This document shows, one piece after another, positions 20,301 through 28,600 of a DNA stretch of 64,000 nucleotides. This DNA comes from Prorocentrum cordatum (Eukaryota > Sar > Dinophyceae > Prorocentrales > Prorocentraceae): assembly GCA_963575745.1 (NCBI GenBank), contig CAUYUJ010019863.1, forward strand, positions 42,896 to 106,895, in the 5' to 3' direction. Position 1 is the first letter of the stretch; every line of letters starts with the position of its first letter. Under the pieces are notes generated by a model. It worked only from the letters and a program-made list of their open reading frames with translations, was not told the origin of the DNA and ran no database searches. Made by a program: the position numbers and the translations under genes.

Positions 20301-21154
20301 AGAGGGGGAACTCACGAGGGCCCCCTGGCCCCCCCCCCTAACGTGGCCCCCAAGATCCCAAGAGGGCCCCCCAGAGGCCCCCCGAGGGCCCCCCGCATTC
20401 CCCAGGAGCGCTGAAAAGGCCCCCACGAGGCCTCCCTCGAGGCCCCCACGAAGCCCCATCAGTAGACGCGGAGGAAGAGGAAGACTAACCAACAACAGCT
20501 ACACACAACAGGCAGCACGGCAACACGCACGCAATCGGAAGCCGCACAAATCCTTTGCTGGAGGTCGGCGGGATGACGTAGGTCCATTCGATAAAGAACA
20601 CGGCCGACCGGCAGCCTGAAGATGTTGAGTTTTTCCATCGAATCCTGCGACTGCGCGATGAACTGGTCGTCGATACAAGACTTGTTGCCCCCGTGGCACT
20701 CCAGTTCGGGAAACCTCCAGTCCGCCACCAGGACGACGTGCCAGCCTGCCTCCTGCAGGACCGCCTGGTTGGCGTCGGTCATCCCCTTGACCCCCAGGGC
20801 AATCCTGGGGTAGTCGGGCATGTGGCGCTTCAGCGAGACCCCCAGCATCACGGCGTGGTCGATGTATTCCTGGTTGTTCTTCCCCGCGTGCGTGACAATG
20901 GCCGTCGCGTCCCTTCCGAGCTGGATGTCGTACAGGGACAGCCACTCGGACCTGGACCCCTCTGTCCACCAAGACAGCAGCTTTGCCTTCGGCGGGGCGT
21001 GAGGCATCTTTGTTGCCGCCTCAGTTTTCTCAAGCATCTCGACCGCGTCGGCCCCGATCTCGGCCCCGACCTTCTGGAGCGCGAGGCACCGCGGGAGCAC
21101 GGAGCCGCTCAGCGCAGCCAGTGCCACAGGCAGCACGGCAAAGCTGCGCCCCAT
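11320..21154 (-). CDS. GT8-family (glycogenin-like) glycosyltransferase, two exons: about 21154-20586 and 11877-11320
   Basis: Exon 1 starts with ATG at 21154 in a CACCATGG context. It encodes a hydrophobic leader (FAVLPVALAALSG; signal peptide or anchor), a spacer, then AIVTHAGKNNQEYIDHAVML, LGVSLKRHMPDYPRIALGVK and EAGWHVVLVADW, ending at LNIFRLPVGRVLY. Exon 2 continues with MDADTYV, the DxD metal-binding motif of GT8 enzymes. It goes on through NSPYSAGVMLFKPSLEHY, NDEQIINDYF and VVSHFFGGPKP to a TAG at 11320-11322. The spliced product would be about 375 residues, in line with small GT8 enzymes, which transfer a sugar from a nucleotide sugar; the acceptor is unknown. The intron of about 8.7 kb carries a LINE, TIR elements and minisatellites. 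ATGGA is present at both exon edges (20583-20587, 11873-11877), so the exact non-canonical splice site is uncertain. Confidence 0.8.
12150..12245. repeat. AAGAGGCCC-type short array (in GT8 intron)
   Basis: AAGACGGCC, CAAGAGGCC and CAAAGAGGGCC units, the same vocabulary as 9955-10195. Confidence 0.6.
12246..12493. other. No gene recognised (GT8 intron)
   Basis: No domain or clear repeat was seen; open frames are short and overlap on both strands. Confidence 0.35.
12494..12652. repeat. 53-bp minisatellite, three units
   Basis: CGCTGGCCTCATTTCCGC and CTTCCGCTCGTTCCGAATCG recur at 12494, 12547 and 12600 (period 53). Confidence 0.85.
12653..13380. other. Repeat-derived sequence without gene (GT8 intron)
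   Basis: Includes two units of TTCTTGGGCC-CGCAGAAG (12781-12850) and a TGCCATGCTATGC-type short repeat (13095-13225). No coding evidence was seen. Confidence 0.4.
13385..13600. repeat. 89-bp minisatellite, outlying block of about 2.5 units
   Basis: CATTCGGCACACCCCTC, GTGGCCCC, GGGAGCTCCACC and GTGGGAGCGT are the same blocks in the same order as the array at 19430-20045. Confidence 0.8.
13651..13850. mobile_element. Family B hairpin TIR element, copy 4
   Basis: CAGAAGAAACAG ... ACGTCATAAACACAAACTT at left and ATCCGCGCGGAGTGTGG ... TTTTATGTGTGTGCCG at right. The arms pair around GGCGCCGGAGGCGGCGCC. It lies in the GT8 intron. Confidence 0.75.
14055..14227. mobile_element. Family A TIR element, copy 4
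   Basis: TIRs TAAGTTGGGCCTGTCCC and GGGACATGCCCGACTTA. The flanking 10-mers CTCTTACCGT and ATATTACCGT agree at 8 of 10 positions, fitting an aged target-site duplication. Confidence 0.9.
14381..14569. mobile_element. Family A TIR element, copy 5
   Basis: TIRs TAAGTCGGGCCTGTCCC and GGGACACGCCCGACAGA. Flanks TCCCCAGCCT and ACCCCAGCCC agree at 8 of 10. The interior is AT-rich (AATAGTCCAAATATAG). Confidence 0.9.
14599..14748. mobile_element. Family D element, copy 2
   Basis: Starts AAGGGGCCCAGGAACACAC and ends TTCCCCTCCTGC. It is flanked by a perfect 7-base repeat GGATGGG (14592-14598 and 14749-14755). The interior is more diverged than in the other copies. Confidence 0.8.
14760..15566 (+). pseudogene. 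LINE N-terminal part with in-frame stops
   Basis: One frame from the coiled-coil part through the WAKRDKVLWERIL segment, interrupted only by TAA at 15210 and closed by TGA at 15567. Sequence after the TGA (DWLTDPALPEYTTHIA) still reads in frame, so the TGA is probably a mutated sense codon. This module precedes the endonuclease in related dinoflagellate LINEs (family knowledge). Confidence 0.75.
16735..16901. mobile_element. Family E TIR element, copy 1 (inside the LINE region)
   Basis: TAAGGAACCCTAACTAAGG at left; GAAGGGTTTCTTCTGCAACG and GGCCCGACTGTA at right. The outer left TIR is eroded. It lies between the endonuclease and reverse transcriptase parts of the LINE, so it inserted into the LINE after the LINE arrived. 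Confidence 0.75.
17345..18265 (+). pseudogene. LINE reverse transcriptase remnant (YADD type)
   Basis: Motifs in order: the first catalytic Asp region reads LLALDWAK, then QGCPLSPFLF, then YADD at 17823-17834 in a different frame, then the thumb-like LNQAERKNMDGFQARW in a third frame. At least two frameshifts inactivate it. Family: YADD-type LINE reverse transcriptase, unlike the VVDD-type element at 24-31 kb. Confidence 0.85.
18270..18614. repeat. Family L palindromic tandem array, three units of about 115 bp
   Basis: Units start at 18270, 18385 and 18502. Each runs GGCGCCCGA-TTATCC, GGGGTAAC-CGGG, GGATTCCCGAAAAACGAACC, GAGTTAGCCCTGACCCGAG, TTACCCCTG and GATTCGGGGCTCTG. Each half is the inverse of the other around GGATTCCCGAAAAACG, so every unit can fold into a hairpin. 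A related copy lies at 62963-63124. Confidence 0.9.
18615..19185. other. No gene recognised (GT8 intron)
   Basis: A short inverted motif around GGGCCCCCTGCCCAGCAATG (18868-18890) and a GTGGTGGTGG tract (19065-19080). Nothing else was seen. Confidence 0.35.
19186..19365. mobile_element. Family E TIR element, copy 2
   Basis: Left end TACCATCGGGGCGTTGACC, right end CAGGGCCCCGACTGTA. The interior blocks CTAAGGAACTCC and AACGAAAAGGGTTTC are shared with 52895-53074 and 58728-58907. All three are 180 bases. Confidence 0.85.
19430..20045. repeat. 89-bp minisatellite, about 7.5 units
   Basis: The anchor GTTCGCATGCC-type motif occurs at 19451, 19540, 19629, 19718, 19807, 19884 and 19973. Steps are 89 except one of 77 (a 12-base deletion). 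A shared unit is GTGGCCCCATAGGCAGCTCC ... GCACCCATTTCGGCACACCC. All frames stay open, which explains long Arg/Gly-rich open frames on the minus strand. It is in the GT8 intron. Confidence 0.95.
20195..20460. repeat. CCAAGAGGCCCC degenerate array (GT8 intron, 5' part)
   Basis: CCCCAAGACGG, CAAGAGGCCCCC and CACGAGGCC variants, ending about 120 bases from the exon 1 junction. Confidence 0.75.
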
Positions 21155-21700
21155 GGTGGTGAGAATGTCAAAGTGAGTGTAGCGAGCTTATGGACGTGAA
21201 CGCGGGCTGGTCTGCAAGCCCCGCATGCCTTGAACTGCGATGTGTTGGCCACACAGGGCAGGGAAGCAGGGGGAAGAGGAGGAGGAGGAAGAGGAGGAGG
21301 ACGACGATGAGGAGGAGGAGGAGGAGGAGCAGCAGCAGCACAGAGGGAACAGGAGGATGCGGCAGGGAGAAACCGAACGAGGAGGGCGGGGGCGAAGACG
21401 ACGAGGGAAGGACGAGGAGCACGAGCAGGGGAGGGGGGCGAGCGGAGGCGAGGAGGAGGCATGACGAGGAGACAGCAATAGAGCACGAGGGAGAAGTCCG
21501 GCCGCGCCCTCCGCTCGGAGCCCCGGCGCCGAGCGTCGGGCCTACTCGTCGCGAGATCCACCACCACAAAGCATCGCGCGCAGGCGCCCAGACAACCACG
21601 GCGCCCACATTTGTCTTCCACAGTGGCTTCTGCAGAGACGCTGGCGGAGTGGATGTAAAGGCTCATGGGAATCCAAGGGCGAGAGGGTCAACTTTGGACG
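21155..21700. other. Upstream flank of the GT8 gene with GAG/GGA microsatellite
   Basis: A purine tract (GAGGAGGAG) at 21272-21340 lies about 130-190 bases upstream of the GT8 start codon. No TATA-like box or other promoter element can be named. No other gene was recognised. Confidence 0.5.
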
Positions 21701-21702
21701 CC

Positions 21703-21896
21703 CGAAATGGGCACGGAAAGAATGGGTACAATGCCCAACAACAAATGTTGTCCCAAACCAACAGCGGCCGCTGTTGGGCAGGCGGCCTTCTGTCTCAAAT
21801 GGACACAGGCCGCGGCGGCGCGGACAGCGAGTCCTGTTCAAAATGAACAAGAACTGCTGTTGGGTATTGTACCCATTCTTTCCGCGCCCATCTCGT
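21703..21896. mobile_element. Fold-back TIR element (GGAAAGAATGGGTACAAT ends)
   Basis: The left arm AAATGGGCACGGAAAGAATG GGTACAATGCCCAACA pairs with the right arm TGTTGGGTATTGTACCCATT CTTTCCGCGCCCATCT over about 40 bases. The interior has further CAACAGCGGCCGCTGTTGG palindrome. There is no coding capacity. Confidence 0.85.
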
Positions 21897-22049
21897 TCGT
21901 GCAGATCAACAGCCCGAGCCGCGCCCCGGGTGTCTTTCGCGTGGCGCCCCCGCCGTGCAGGCGGCGGCGCCCCGGAGCTCTTCTGCTGCTCCGAGCGTGG
22001 CGGCGCGGCGGCCCCGGCGGCGCGCGGTGAACCAGCCTCGAGCTTGTTG

Positions 22050-22211
22050 AAGGGGCCCTGGGACACAAAAATAAATACACACAAATAAACAGATTCCCAA
22101 TATTCTCCCATATTTTCTTGGGCTTCTGTCTTCCCCCCCACTGCCCATGTTTTCCCATATCTTCTGGGGAATCGACGATTAATTGTGTCTGTGTGTCTCC
22201 TCCCCTCCTGA
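22050..22211. mobile_element. Family D element, copy 3
   Basis: AAGGGGCCCTGGGACAC start, ATCGACGATTAATTGTG inside, CCCCTCCTGA end. It is flanked by a perfect 7-base repeat CTTGTTG (22043-22049, 22212-22218). CAGCCTCGAGCT also occurs on both sides (22034 and 22222). Confidence 0.9.
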
Positions 22212-22600
22212 CTTGTTGCCACAGCCTCGAGCTGATCGCTGTCAACAGGACTGGCAGGCCCCAAAGCGGTGGCACTCTTAGGGGTGCGCCCTCAGAGGCA
22301 CGAGGACATCCTGAAGCTCGGCATCGAGACAAGATGGTGCCAGTCGTCGGGGAAGGGATCTGCTTCAGGCTGGTAAGCTGTGCCCTGCGAGCTGAGAGGG
22401 TGTCGCTCCGCGCCGCGGGGCGATAGGCTGGGAAGAACTCGGGGCGCTGACGCGTGGAAATGACGGCGCGGCTCGCGTGCCGCGCCGAAGCGTGTCGGGC
22501 CAGAGTCGGCGGCGGAACACGCTAAGCAAACGCTCCCGGCCGCGAGTCAGACTCCGAGTCGTGCCTTGGGCGTCGCTTGATGGGGGGAGCGATACATGAT
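22212..22600. other. No gene recognised
   Basis: GC-rich sequence with CGCGCCG-type motifs. Open frames overlap on both strands without a domain. Confidence 0.35.
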
Positions 22601-22602
22601 GT

Positions 22603-22753
22603 GCTTGTTTTCCACCACCACCATAAGTTGGAGGGGAAAAAGAGGAGGAGGACGAGGAGGAGGAGGAGGAGGAGGAGGAGGAGGAGGAGGAGGAGATAGG
22701 AGGAGCAGGACCCCCTCCCCCTCCAACTTATGGTGGTGGTGGTGGAAAACAGG
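22603..22753. mobile_element. Fold-back element with GGA microsatellite loop
   Basis: GCTTGTTTTCCACCACCACC ATAAGTTGGAGGGG at left is mirrored by CCCCTCCAACTTATGGTGG TGGTGGTGGAAAACAGGC at right, about 33 bases each. The loop is a GGA microsatellite. It may form a long hairpin. Confidence 0.85.
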
Positions 22754-23256
22754 CCCATCAATAAATGGGGGCGGGGAGAAAGATGCACCTCTCGGGCCCT
22801 CAAGGCCCCCTTTGGGGCCTGCAGGGGTCCCCCTAGGGGCCCTCAGAGGCTCCTTTTCGGCAGCCCTCCTGCATCCATACATTCCCTCCGCCTACCCTCC
22901 TTCCCCCTCCGCCTCTTCCGCCCCTCCTCCTCCTCCTCCTCCTCCTCCAACTCCCTTCGTTGTATCGCCCCCGCCTACACACCGCCCAAATGCCCCTTCT
23001 TCGGGCTGTCTCCGGGGCCGAAGAGGAGACTGCAGCCTGCCCCTGGTGCCGAAGAGGCGCGCGCGGGAGGGCACAGTCAACCCGCATGGCACGGAGGCGC
23101 GACGAGGATGCGCGGGCCTCGGACGCCCATTTCGAGGCTCTTCGAGCGGGGCGCGGCCAACGAAAGTGGCGAAGGATGGACCGAGGAGGCAAGCACGCAA
23201 GGGTACATGCCCTTGGGAAGGCTGCCCGTCCCTACCATGCGGGTCGACTGTAACTG
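22754..23256. other. No gene recognised
   Basis: A short AGGCCCC/AGGGGCCC stretch (22795-22860), a TCC tract (22925-22950), then GC-rich sequence. No domain in any frame. Confidence 0.35.
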
Positions 23257-23414
23257 TGAGTCGGGCCTGTCCCTCTACAGGGGGAATATTCAGAAATAGG
23301 CAAAAAATAGCCACGGGACTATTTTTGAGCATTTCTTGACCAATTGGGCATATTTGTTTTAATGTTTTTCATTTTTCGTCGAAAATCCCCCTGTAGGGGG
23401 ACAGGCCCGACGTA
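23257..23414. mobile_element. Family A TIR element, copy 6
   Basis: Left end TGAGTCGGGCCTGTCCC, right end GGGACAGGCCCGACGTA. The preceding G makes the left junction AACTG|TGAGT, i.e. GTGAGT, a splice-donor consensus. GTAACTG occurs on both sides (23250-23256, 23412-23418), and on the right it is followed by CAG|G, a possible acceptor. Confidence 0.85.
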
Positions 23415-23426
23415 ACTGCAGGAAAG

Positions 23427-23646
23427 CCCAGGATCGGATCGACAAGTCGGATCGGCGATCGACACGAATCGGATCGTCGGAAATCGGCAGCGGAGTCGGG
23501 AAGAGCCGGATCGGCAGAAGTCGGCAGGCCAGCATGCCTCCCATAAGAAGTCGGAACTCACATCGGAATCCCAGATCGAATCGAATCGGAATCGGAAACC
23601 ATCGAAACCGAATCGAATCGAATCGGAGGAATCGAAACGAGCCCTG
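23427..23646. repeat. Family J dispersed repeat (GAATCGGAATCGG), copy 1
   Basis: About 215 bases homologous to 53880-54092. Shared blocks in order: TCGGATCGGCGATCGACA, GAGTCGGGA, TCGGCGG/AAATCGGC, AATCGAATCGGAATCGGA and GAATCGAAACGAGCCCTG. Confidence 0.85.
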
Positions 23647-23900
23647 GTCGCACGTCGCCCCGCCCCGCGGGGCGGGAGGCCAGGGACAAGCTCGGGCGGC
23701 TGACGCTCGGGGGCCACGACGAGGCCGGCGTGCCACAGCGAGGCGTGGTGGGCCAGGAATCGAAACGAGCCCCGTAACTCTGGCCAGCCCAGGCAGGTGC
23801 TGCCAGCCGCCCGCGGCAGCCCGAGGCAGAGCGTCGGCCTCGCTGCGGCGACCACGCCGACATGGAGGCGAACGGGCCGCGGCGCGCCCCGGCCTCCCCC

Positions 23901-24000
23901 NNNNNNNNNNNNNNNNNNNNNNNNNNNNNNNNNNNNNNNNNNNNNNNNNNNNNNNNNNNNNNNNNNNNNNNNNNNNNNNNNNNNNNNNNNNNNNNNNNNN
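23901..24000. other. Assembly gap, 100 N
   Basis: Exactly 100 undetermined bases, a conventional gap size, followed at once by TCC repeat. The true length is unknown. Open frames running through the gap are not reliable. Confidence 0.99.
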
Positions 24001-24050
24001 TCCTCCTCCTCCTCCTCCCCCTCCTCATCCTCCTCCTCCTCCTCCTCCTA
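24001..24050. repeat. TCC microsatellite at the 5' side of the retrotransposon
   Basis: TCC/CCCCTCC repeats between the gap and the start of retrotransposon-like sequence. Confidence 0.85.
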
Positions 24051-24317
24051 GGCGTTGTGGTCCGAGGCGTCCCTTCCTTTCGGGACAGCCCGACGGCCAC
24101 GACCCCAGCCTCCCGCCCCCCCCTGGGGCGCGAGGCGAAGCTCTCGGGCACGCGGCGCCTGCGATCGCCGTCGCCCGCGGCGGGGCGCCCTCGCGAGCGC
24201 GAGCGCTCGCCCGCCTGGCACCGCAGGGCGCGGCGCCAGCGCTCTGCCGCCCGTGCTCGGCTTCGGCGGCATCGCGATCGCCTGCTGCTGCAGGCGCACC
24301 ACGGCAGCCAGCCGCCC

Positions 24318-25553
24318 ATGCATGGGCCCCGCGGCGGAGGCCCCCCTGCGGGCCCAGCGCGCGGCCAGCGGCCGCAGGGCGCGGCGCGCGGCGGCGACGG
24401 CCCTGCCATCTCGGGCGGCGGCACCCCCTGCGGCAAGTGCGGCTGCCGCAAGAACGAGGCGTGGTGGCGCTACTGCAAGCACTGCAAGGGCGAACCTGCG
24501 CCGACGCAGGCCCCTCCTAGGCGCCCTCGCTCTGCTGAGCGGCGTGTGGTGCAGCGTGCGCCTTGGCACGACGAGGACGGCCTGCGACCTGGGCCAGATG
24601 GCCGAGCCGATACGCCAGGGAGACGGCGTGACGGCTCCAGGGTCCGCTTCGCCTTGTCCAGCGTGGAAGAGCTGCCCAGCGGCAGCGACGCCGACCCCGA
24701 GGAGGCCAAGCTGGTGCAGCTCATCAGCTTGCTCCGCCTGGAGCAGGACGAGGGCGGAGTGCGCAAGTACCAGGAGCAGCTCGACAGCCTGCGCAGTGCC
24801 CGTCGGGCGCGGCCCTTGTCTGTGGACGAGGCCATGGCTGCCAGGGACGCGGCAGCTGAGGCCTTGGACAAGGCTGTCGAGCATGCTGACTCACTCCAGG
24901 CCCAGTTGGACAGCGCCAAGTCGGTGGTGGTGGCCCGCTCCGCCAAGTACGATGAGGCTCTGGCAGCTTACACTACGGCTGTGCAGGCCTTGGCGCAGCA
25001 GGTCGCTGGCGCGACACCGCAGACGGCTGGCCCGCCGCTCTCAGGCAAGCTGTCCATCGCCAAGCTGCTCAAGGGTGACAACGTGGAGCTGGACGACGAA
25101 GGCCTCTTCGGCTTGGAGGCCCTGGAAGACTACGAGATTCAGGAGTCAGACCGCGAGGAGGCTGCCAGACGTAAGGCCGATCTCCAGAACAAGTTCAAGG
25201 CCATGGCGCAGGAGGCGTTCGGCAAGTTCGCGAAGGAGGCCCGCGAGCTCGAGCGTCAGCACTCGGAGCTCAAGGACCGCCTCCAGAAGAAGCGCAAGAC
25301 CTCAGGCGAGGCGGCCGAGGCGGTGGCGCAGCCAGCGGCACCAGCTGCGGCAGCGGGGGCCAAGACGGCAGGCGAGGCAGGAGGCCCCACGGCGCCTGCT
25401 GGCCCAGCGGCCGAGCCTGGCGGCCTCGTCGCCGATGGCGACAAGGATGTGGTGGCGGCGGCGCGCGCGCGGCTGGCTACTGCAGCCAAGGGCGCTGGCC
25501 GCGGTGCTGGCAGCAGCGGTGGGGCCGCCACTGCTCCACGGCCGACCCTTTGA
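24318..25553 (+). CDS. Retrotransposon ORF1: Cys-rich finger plus coiled-coil protein
   Basis: About 411 residues from the first ATG after the gap in this frame. The frame is open further upstream into the gap, so the true start may lie earlier. Near residues 37-60 there is a CGKCGC ... CKHC arrangement around NEAWWRY, a small zinc-finger-like motif seen in dinoflagellate retroelement proteins. Residues about 110-330 are rich in Ala/Glu/Lys/Leu and look like long helices or a coiled coil (EEAKLVQLISLLRLEQDEG, AAAEALDKAVEHADSLQAQL, KEARELERQHSELKDRLQK), ending in an Ala/Pro-rich tail and TGA. The likely role is nucleic-acid binding and assembly of the element's ribonucleoprotein, inferred from position and composition. 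ORF2 follows in the +1 frame. Confidence 0.75.
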   Translation: MHGPRGGGPPAGPARGQRPQGAARGGDGPAISGGGTPCGKCGCRKNEAWWRYCKHCKGEPAPTQAPPRRPRSAERRVVQRAPWHDEDGLRPGPDGRADTPGRRRDGSRVRFALSSVEELPSGSDADPEEAKLVQLISLLRLEQDEGGVRKYQEQLDSLRSARRARPLSVDEAMAARDAAAEALDKAVEHADSLQAQLDSAKSVVVARSAKYDEALAAYTTAVQALAQQVAGATPQTAGPPLSGKLSIAKLLKGDNVELDDEGLFGLEALEDYEIQESDREEAARRKADLQNKFKAMAQEAFGKFAKEARELERQHSELKDRLQKKRKTSGEAAEAVAQPAAPAAAAGAKTAGEAGGPTAPAGPAAEPGGLVADGDKDVVAAARARLATAAKGAGRGAGSSGGAATAPRPTL

Positions 25554-25674
25554 CGTCCCTGACGGGGTCGGTCCTCACCATCGGCATCTACACGGTCACG
25601 AAGATCTCGCCGTTCTCGGGCTTGTGGGCGATCCACCTCTTCGGAGGTGCCACGTCTGGGACGGCCACTACTAC

Positions 25675-28600
25675 ATGGGGCACTGCGATGACGCGCAGTG
25701 GTTTTCTTCCTCTTCACTTTCTGCTTCCACTCCCGCAGGGGCGCCTGGTCCAGTCTATGACGACTACTTCTACCTAGGCGGCGAGAGTGACGGCACCTCC
25801 TTCACCAACACGGGGGCCACCTATCTTGACGGTCCGACGTATGATGACATGCAGGCCGTGGCTGGCCCTGATTACTGCGTCTGGAAAGATATGGACCCTG
25901 ATAGGCAACGCGCACTTGTGCTCCAGCGTGAGCTCGAACGTGCCCTTCGCAGATTCACGGGGCACTGGCTGGAGGACCCGCACGTCCTGGACGACGATAT
26001 GGACGGGATGCACTGGAGGCGGCACTGCGTGCCATACATTGCCAACTACCTGTCGCACCCGTTTCTGCGGCCGCTGGTCATGGAGAAGGCCCAGCAGGAT
26101 GGGCATGACAACCCTCACATTGCTGCAGTTGATATGGCTATCGACATCTGCAGGCGCGCATTCCGTGCTCGGCGGCGAGCGCGTTTCCACTACCATGACT
26201 GGCTGCGGAGCCTCGAGGCCCTTGACCCCGAGGAGTACGACAACCAGCTTGCCCTCCACGCCGGGGCGATGACCAGGGAGCAGGAGTTCTTCGATACTCG
26301 AGTGGATCCTCGCCGCCTCGATGGAGAGGAGGCCAGGTCTGCCTCGTCCTACACGGGCTGCTCTGACACGGTGACCGTCAGCGACTACGAGGGCAGCGAT
26401 CCTGACGACTCAGGTGGTACTACGACTGCGAGCTCCACGGGCAGCTGTCCTGCATCTCATACACGCTGCAGCGCCACGGCTTTTCGGCGCGCGTGCAGCC
26501 TTGGACGACGTCGTCGACGGGGCCTTCGAGCTGGAGCAGCCCGACCCCAAGCCGGGCACGTCTTACTGCAGACTGGGAATGGAGCTAACATCAGAGGCAG
26601 GCTCCCAGCCATAGCGTGCTCCGACTGCTGCCCCCTTGGGCCTCTTGGGTATCGGAGTGATCACCCCCCCGTCTCTCCGAGAGCTGGTGCGGTCGACGAG
26701 CCATCAGCGTCGGTCCTGGAGGACCAGGTCGGGCGTGGGTCGGCTAGGGTGAGAGACGGAGGGGGGGCCCCTGATGGGGCCGCGTCGCCCAGGGTCCTGC
26801 AGAGACATCGTGGCAAGGCCTGCAAGATCATGACGGTCAATGTCACGGGCTGGGGCTCCCTCCTTACGCAACTGGAGGAGAAGCGCATCCCCGATGATGT
26901 GCAGGCTGTGCTCATCCAGGAGCACCACCTGGAGGAGGCCAGGATCGAGTCGGCGCTGAAGGCCGCCAGGGCCCATGGGTGGAAGGCTGACCTCTACCCC
27001 GCTCGGCGCACGGGCAACGGCGACGGCACCACTGGCGGTATCGGCCTCCTGGTCAGGCCGCACGTCGCCTTCAGACGCCTGCAGTTCGACCATGACGGCA
27101 TCCATGCGGCTGGTACGGCTCGTCAGGGTTTCTGGACCACCGACCTGGGGCCTAAGGAGGGGCTGGTGCTGGCGAGCCTCTACCTGCACACCAGCAAGGA
27201 CCTGGAGGATGTGAACCTCGACCTCCTCTTCCAGATCGGCAGCGTATTGCACGCCGCAGGCAGGCCATGCGTTCTGGGCGGCGACTGGCAGAACCTGCCC
27301 GAGTCCCTCAACTGCCTCCGTTGGCCCAAGGCAGTGAAGGGCGAGGTGGTCGCGCCCGACCAGGCCACGTGCTACACGGCCACGAGCGCCAGGGTCATCG
27401 ACTACTTCCTCGTGCGGCACGACCTGCATGGGTGCCGTGCTCGCACCTTCGACGGCCTCTCGGTCACGCCGCACAAGGGCGTCATCCTCGAGCTGGACGT
27501 GTCGCAGATCCCGCTCATGGTGCGCAAGGCCCACATGGCCAAGGCCTTCCCTTCGAGCCAACTGGTGGGCCCCCAGCTTCCAGGACCTGACTGGCAGGCG
27601 GCAAGCGAGGCGGCTGCTGCAGCCCATGACCGCGACAGCCTGGACGGGGCCTTCAGCGCGTGGTTGCGGCGCTACGAGGACGAGCTGCTCCAGCACTTCG
27701 GCTGCGAGCAGCCTGAGCGGTACCGTGGCAGGTCCGACGGCGTTCGTCTGGTGCACTCGACCCTGCAGATGCACTGCCGCAGCCAAGCGAAAGGACGTGG
27801 AGCAGCTGACCCCAGCGAGGGCCACTGGCAATGGCTTGCCCAGAGGCTTCGTGAGTGGCGCTGGCGACGTGCCGCGGTGTGCCACCACCCTAGCGCTGAA
27901 GGACAGCTACGTCTTCGTCGGCTGCAGCTGCGGCTTATGCGGTTCACCTTGCCGCAGCCCACGCGCTGGCCCGACATGTGGGAGGCATGGCGGTCCCTCG
28001 TCCGACGACTCGATCAGTTGGGCGAGGACGACCTCGACCACCTGATGCACGACCTGGAGAAGTGCGCCGAGCGCGCTGCTGGCCAGGCCTCCTACCGCAG
28101 GTACAAGGCATGGGTGGACTGGTCCCATGATGCCACCGCTGACGGCGGCATGCGGCGCGCCTTCAAGTGGATCAAGCAGGATGCCCCCTGGGCGTGCACC
28201 AACGCAGCGGCTGGACCTGGCATTGCCAAGTCTCTCGTGGACGAGGCACGTGACGCTGTTCAACCGTGGCACGACCTATGGGGCCAAGGCGAAGGCATCA
28301 CAGCCGTTCGCTGGCCCACGGACGTCGGGGACATCGAGCTCCCGTCGATCGAGGACCTGCGGAAGACAGCACACACCTTCAAGTCGGACACAGGGCTGGG
28401 CTGTGACGTGGTCCACCCTCGACATCTGATTTTTCTAAGCGGTGATGCGCTACTGACCTTGTTGGAACTCTGGTCTCAGATGTTGCGTCTTGGCTACGTC
28501 CCGGCCCCGATTCGTGTCATGCGCGAGGCCCTCCTTCCGAAGCCCGATGGTGGGAGACGCACAATTGGCATCTTCCCTGGCACGGTGCGGCCACTGACGC

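Noticed and set aside
19306-20301. Minus-strand Arg/Gly/Met-rich frames of 200-255 codons
   Set aside because: They follow the 89-bp minisatellite, whose period is not a multiple of three, so the same units are read in rotating frames. They also lie inside the GT8 intron.
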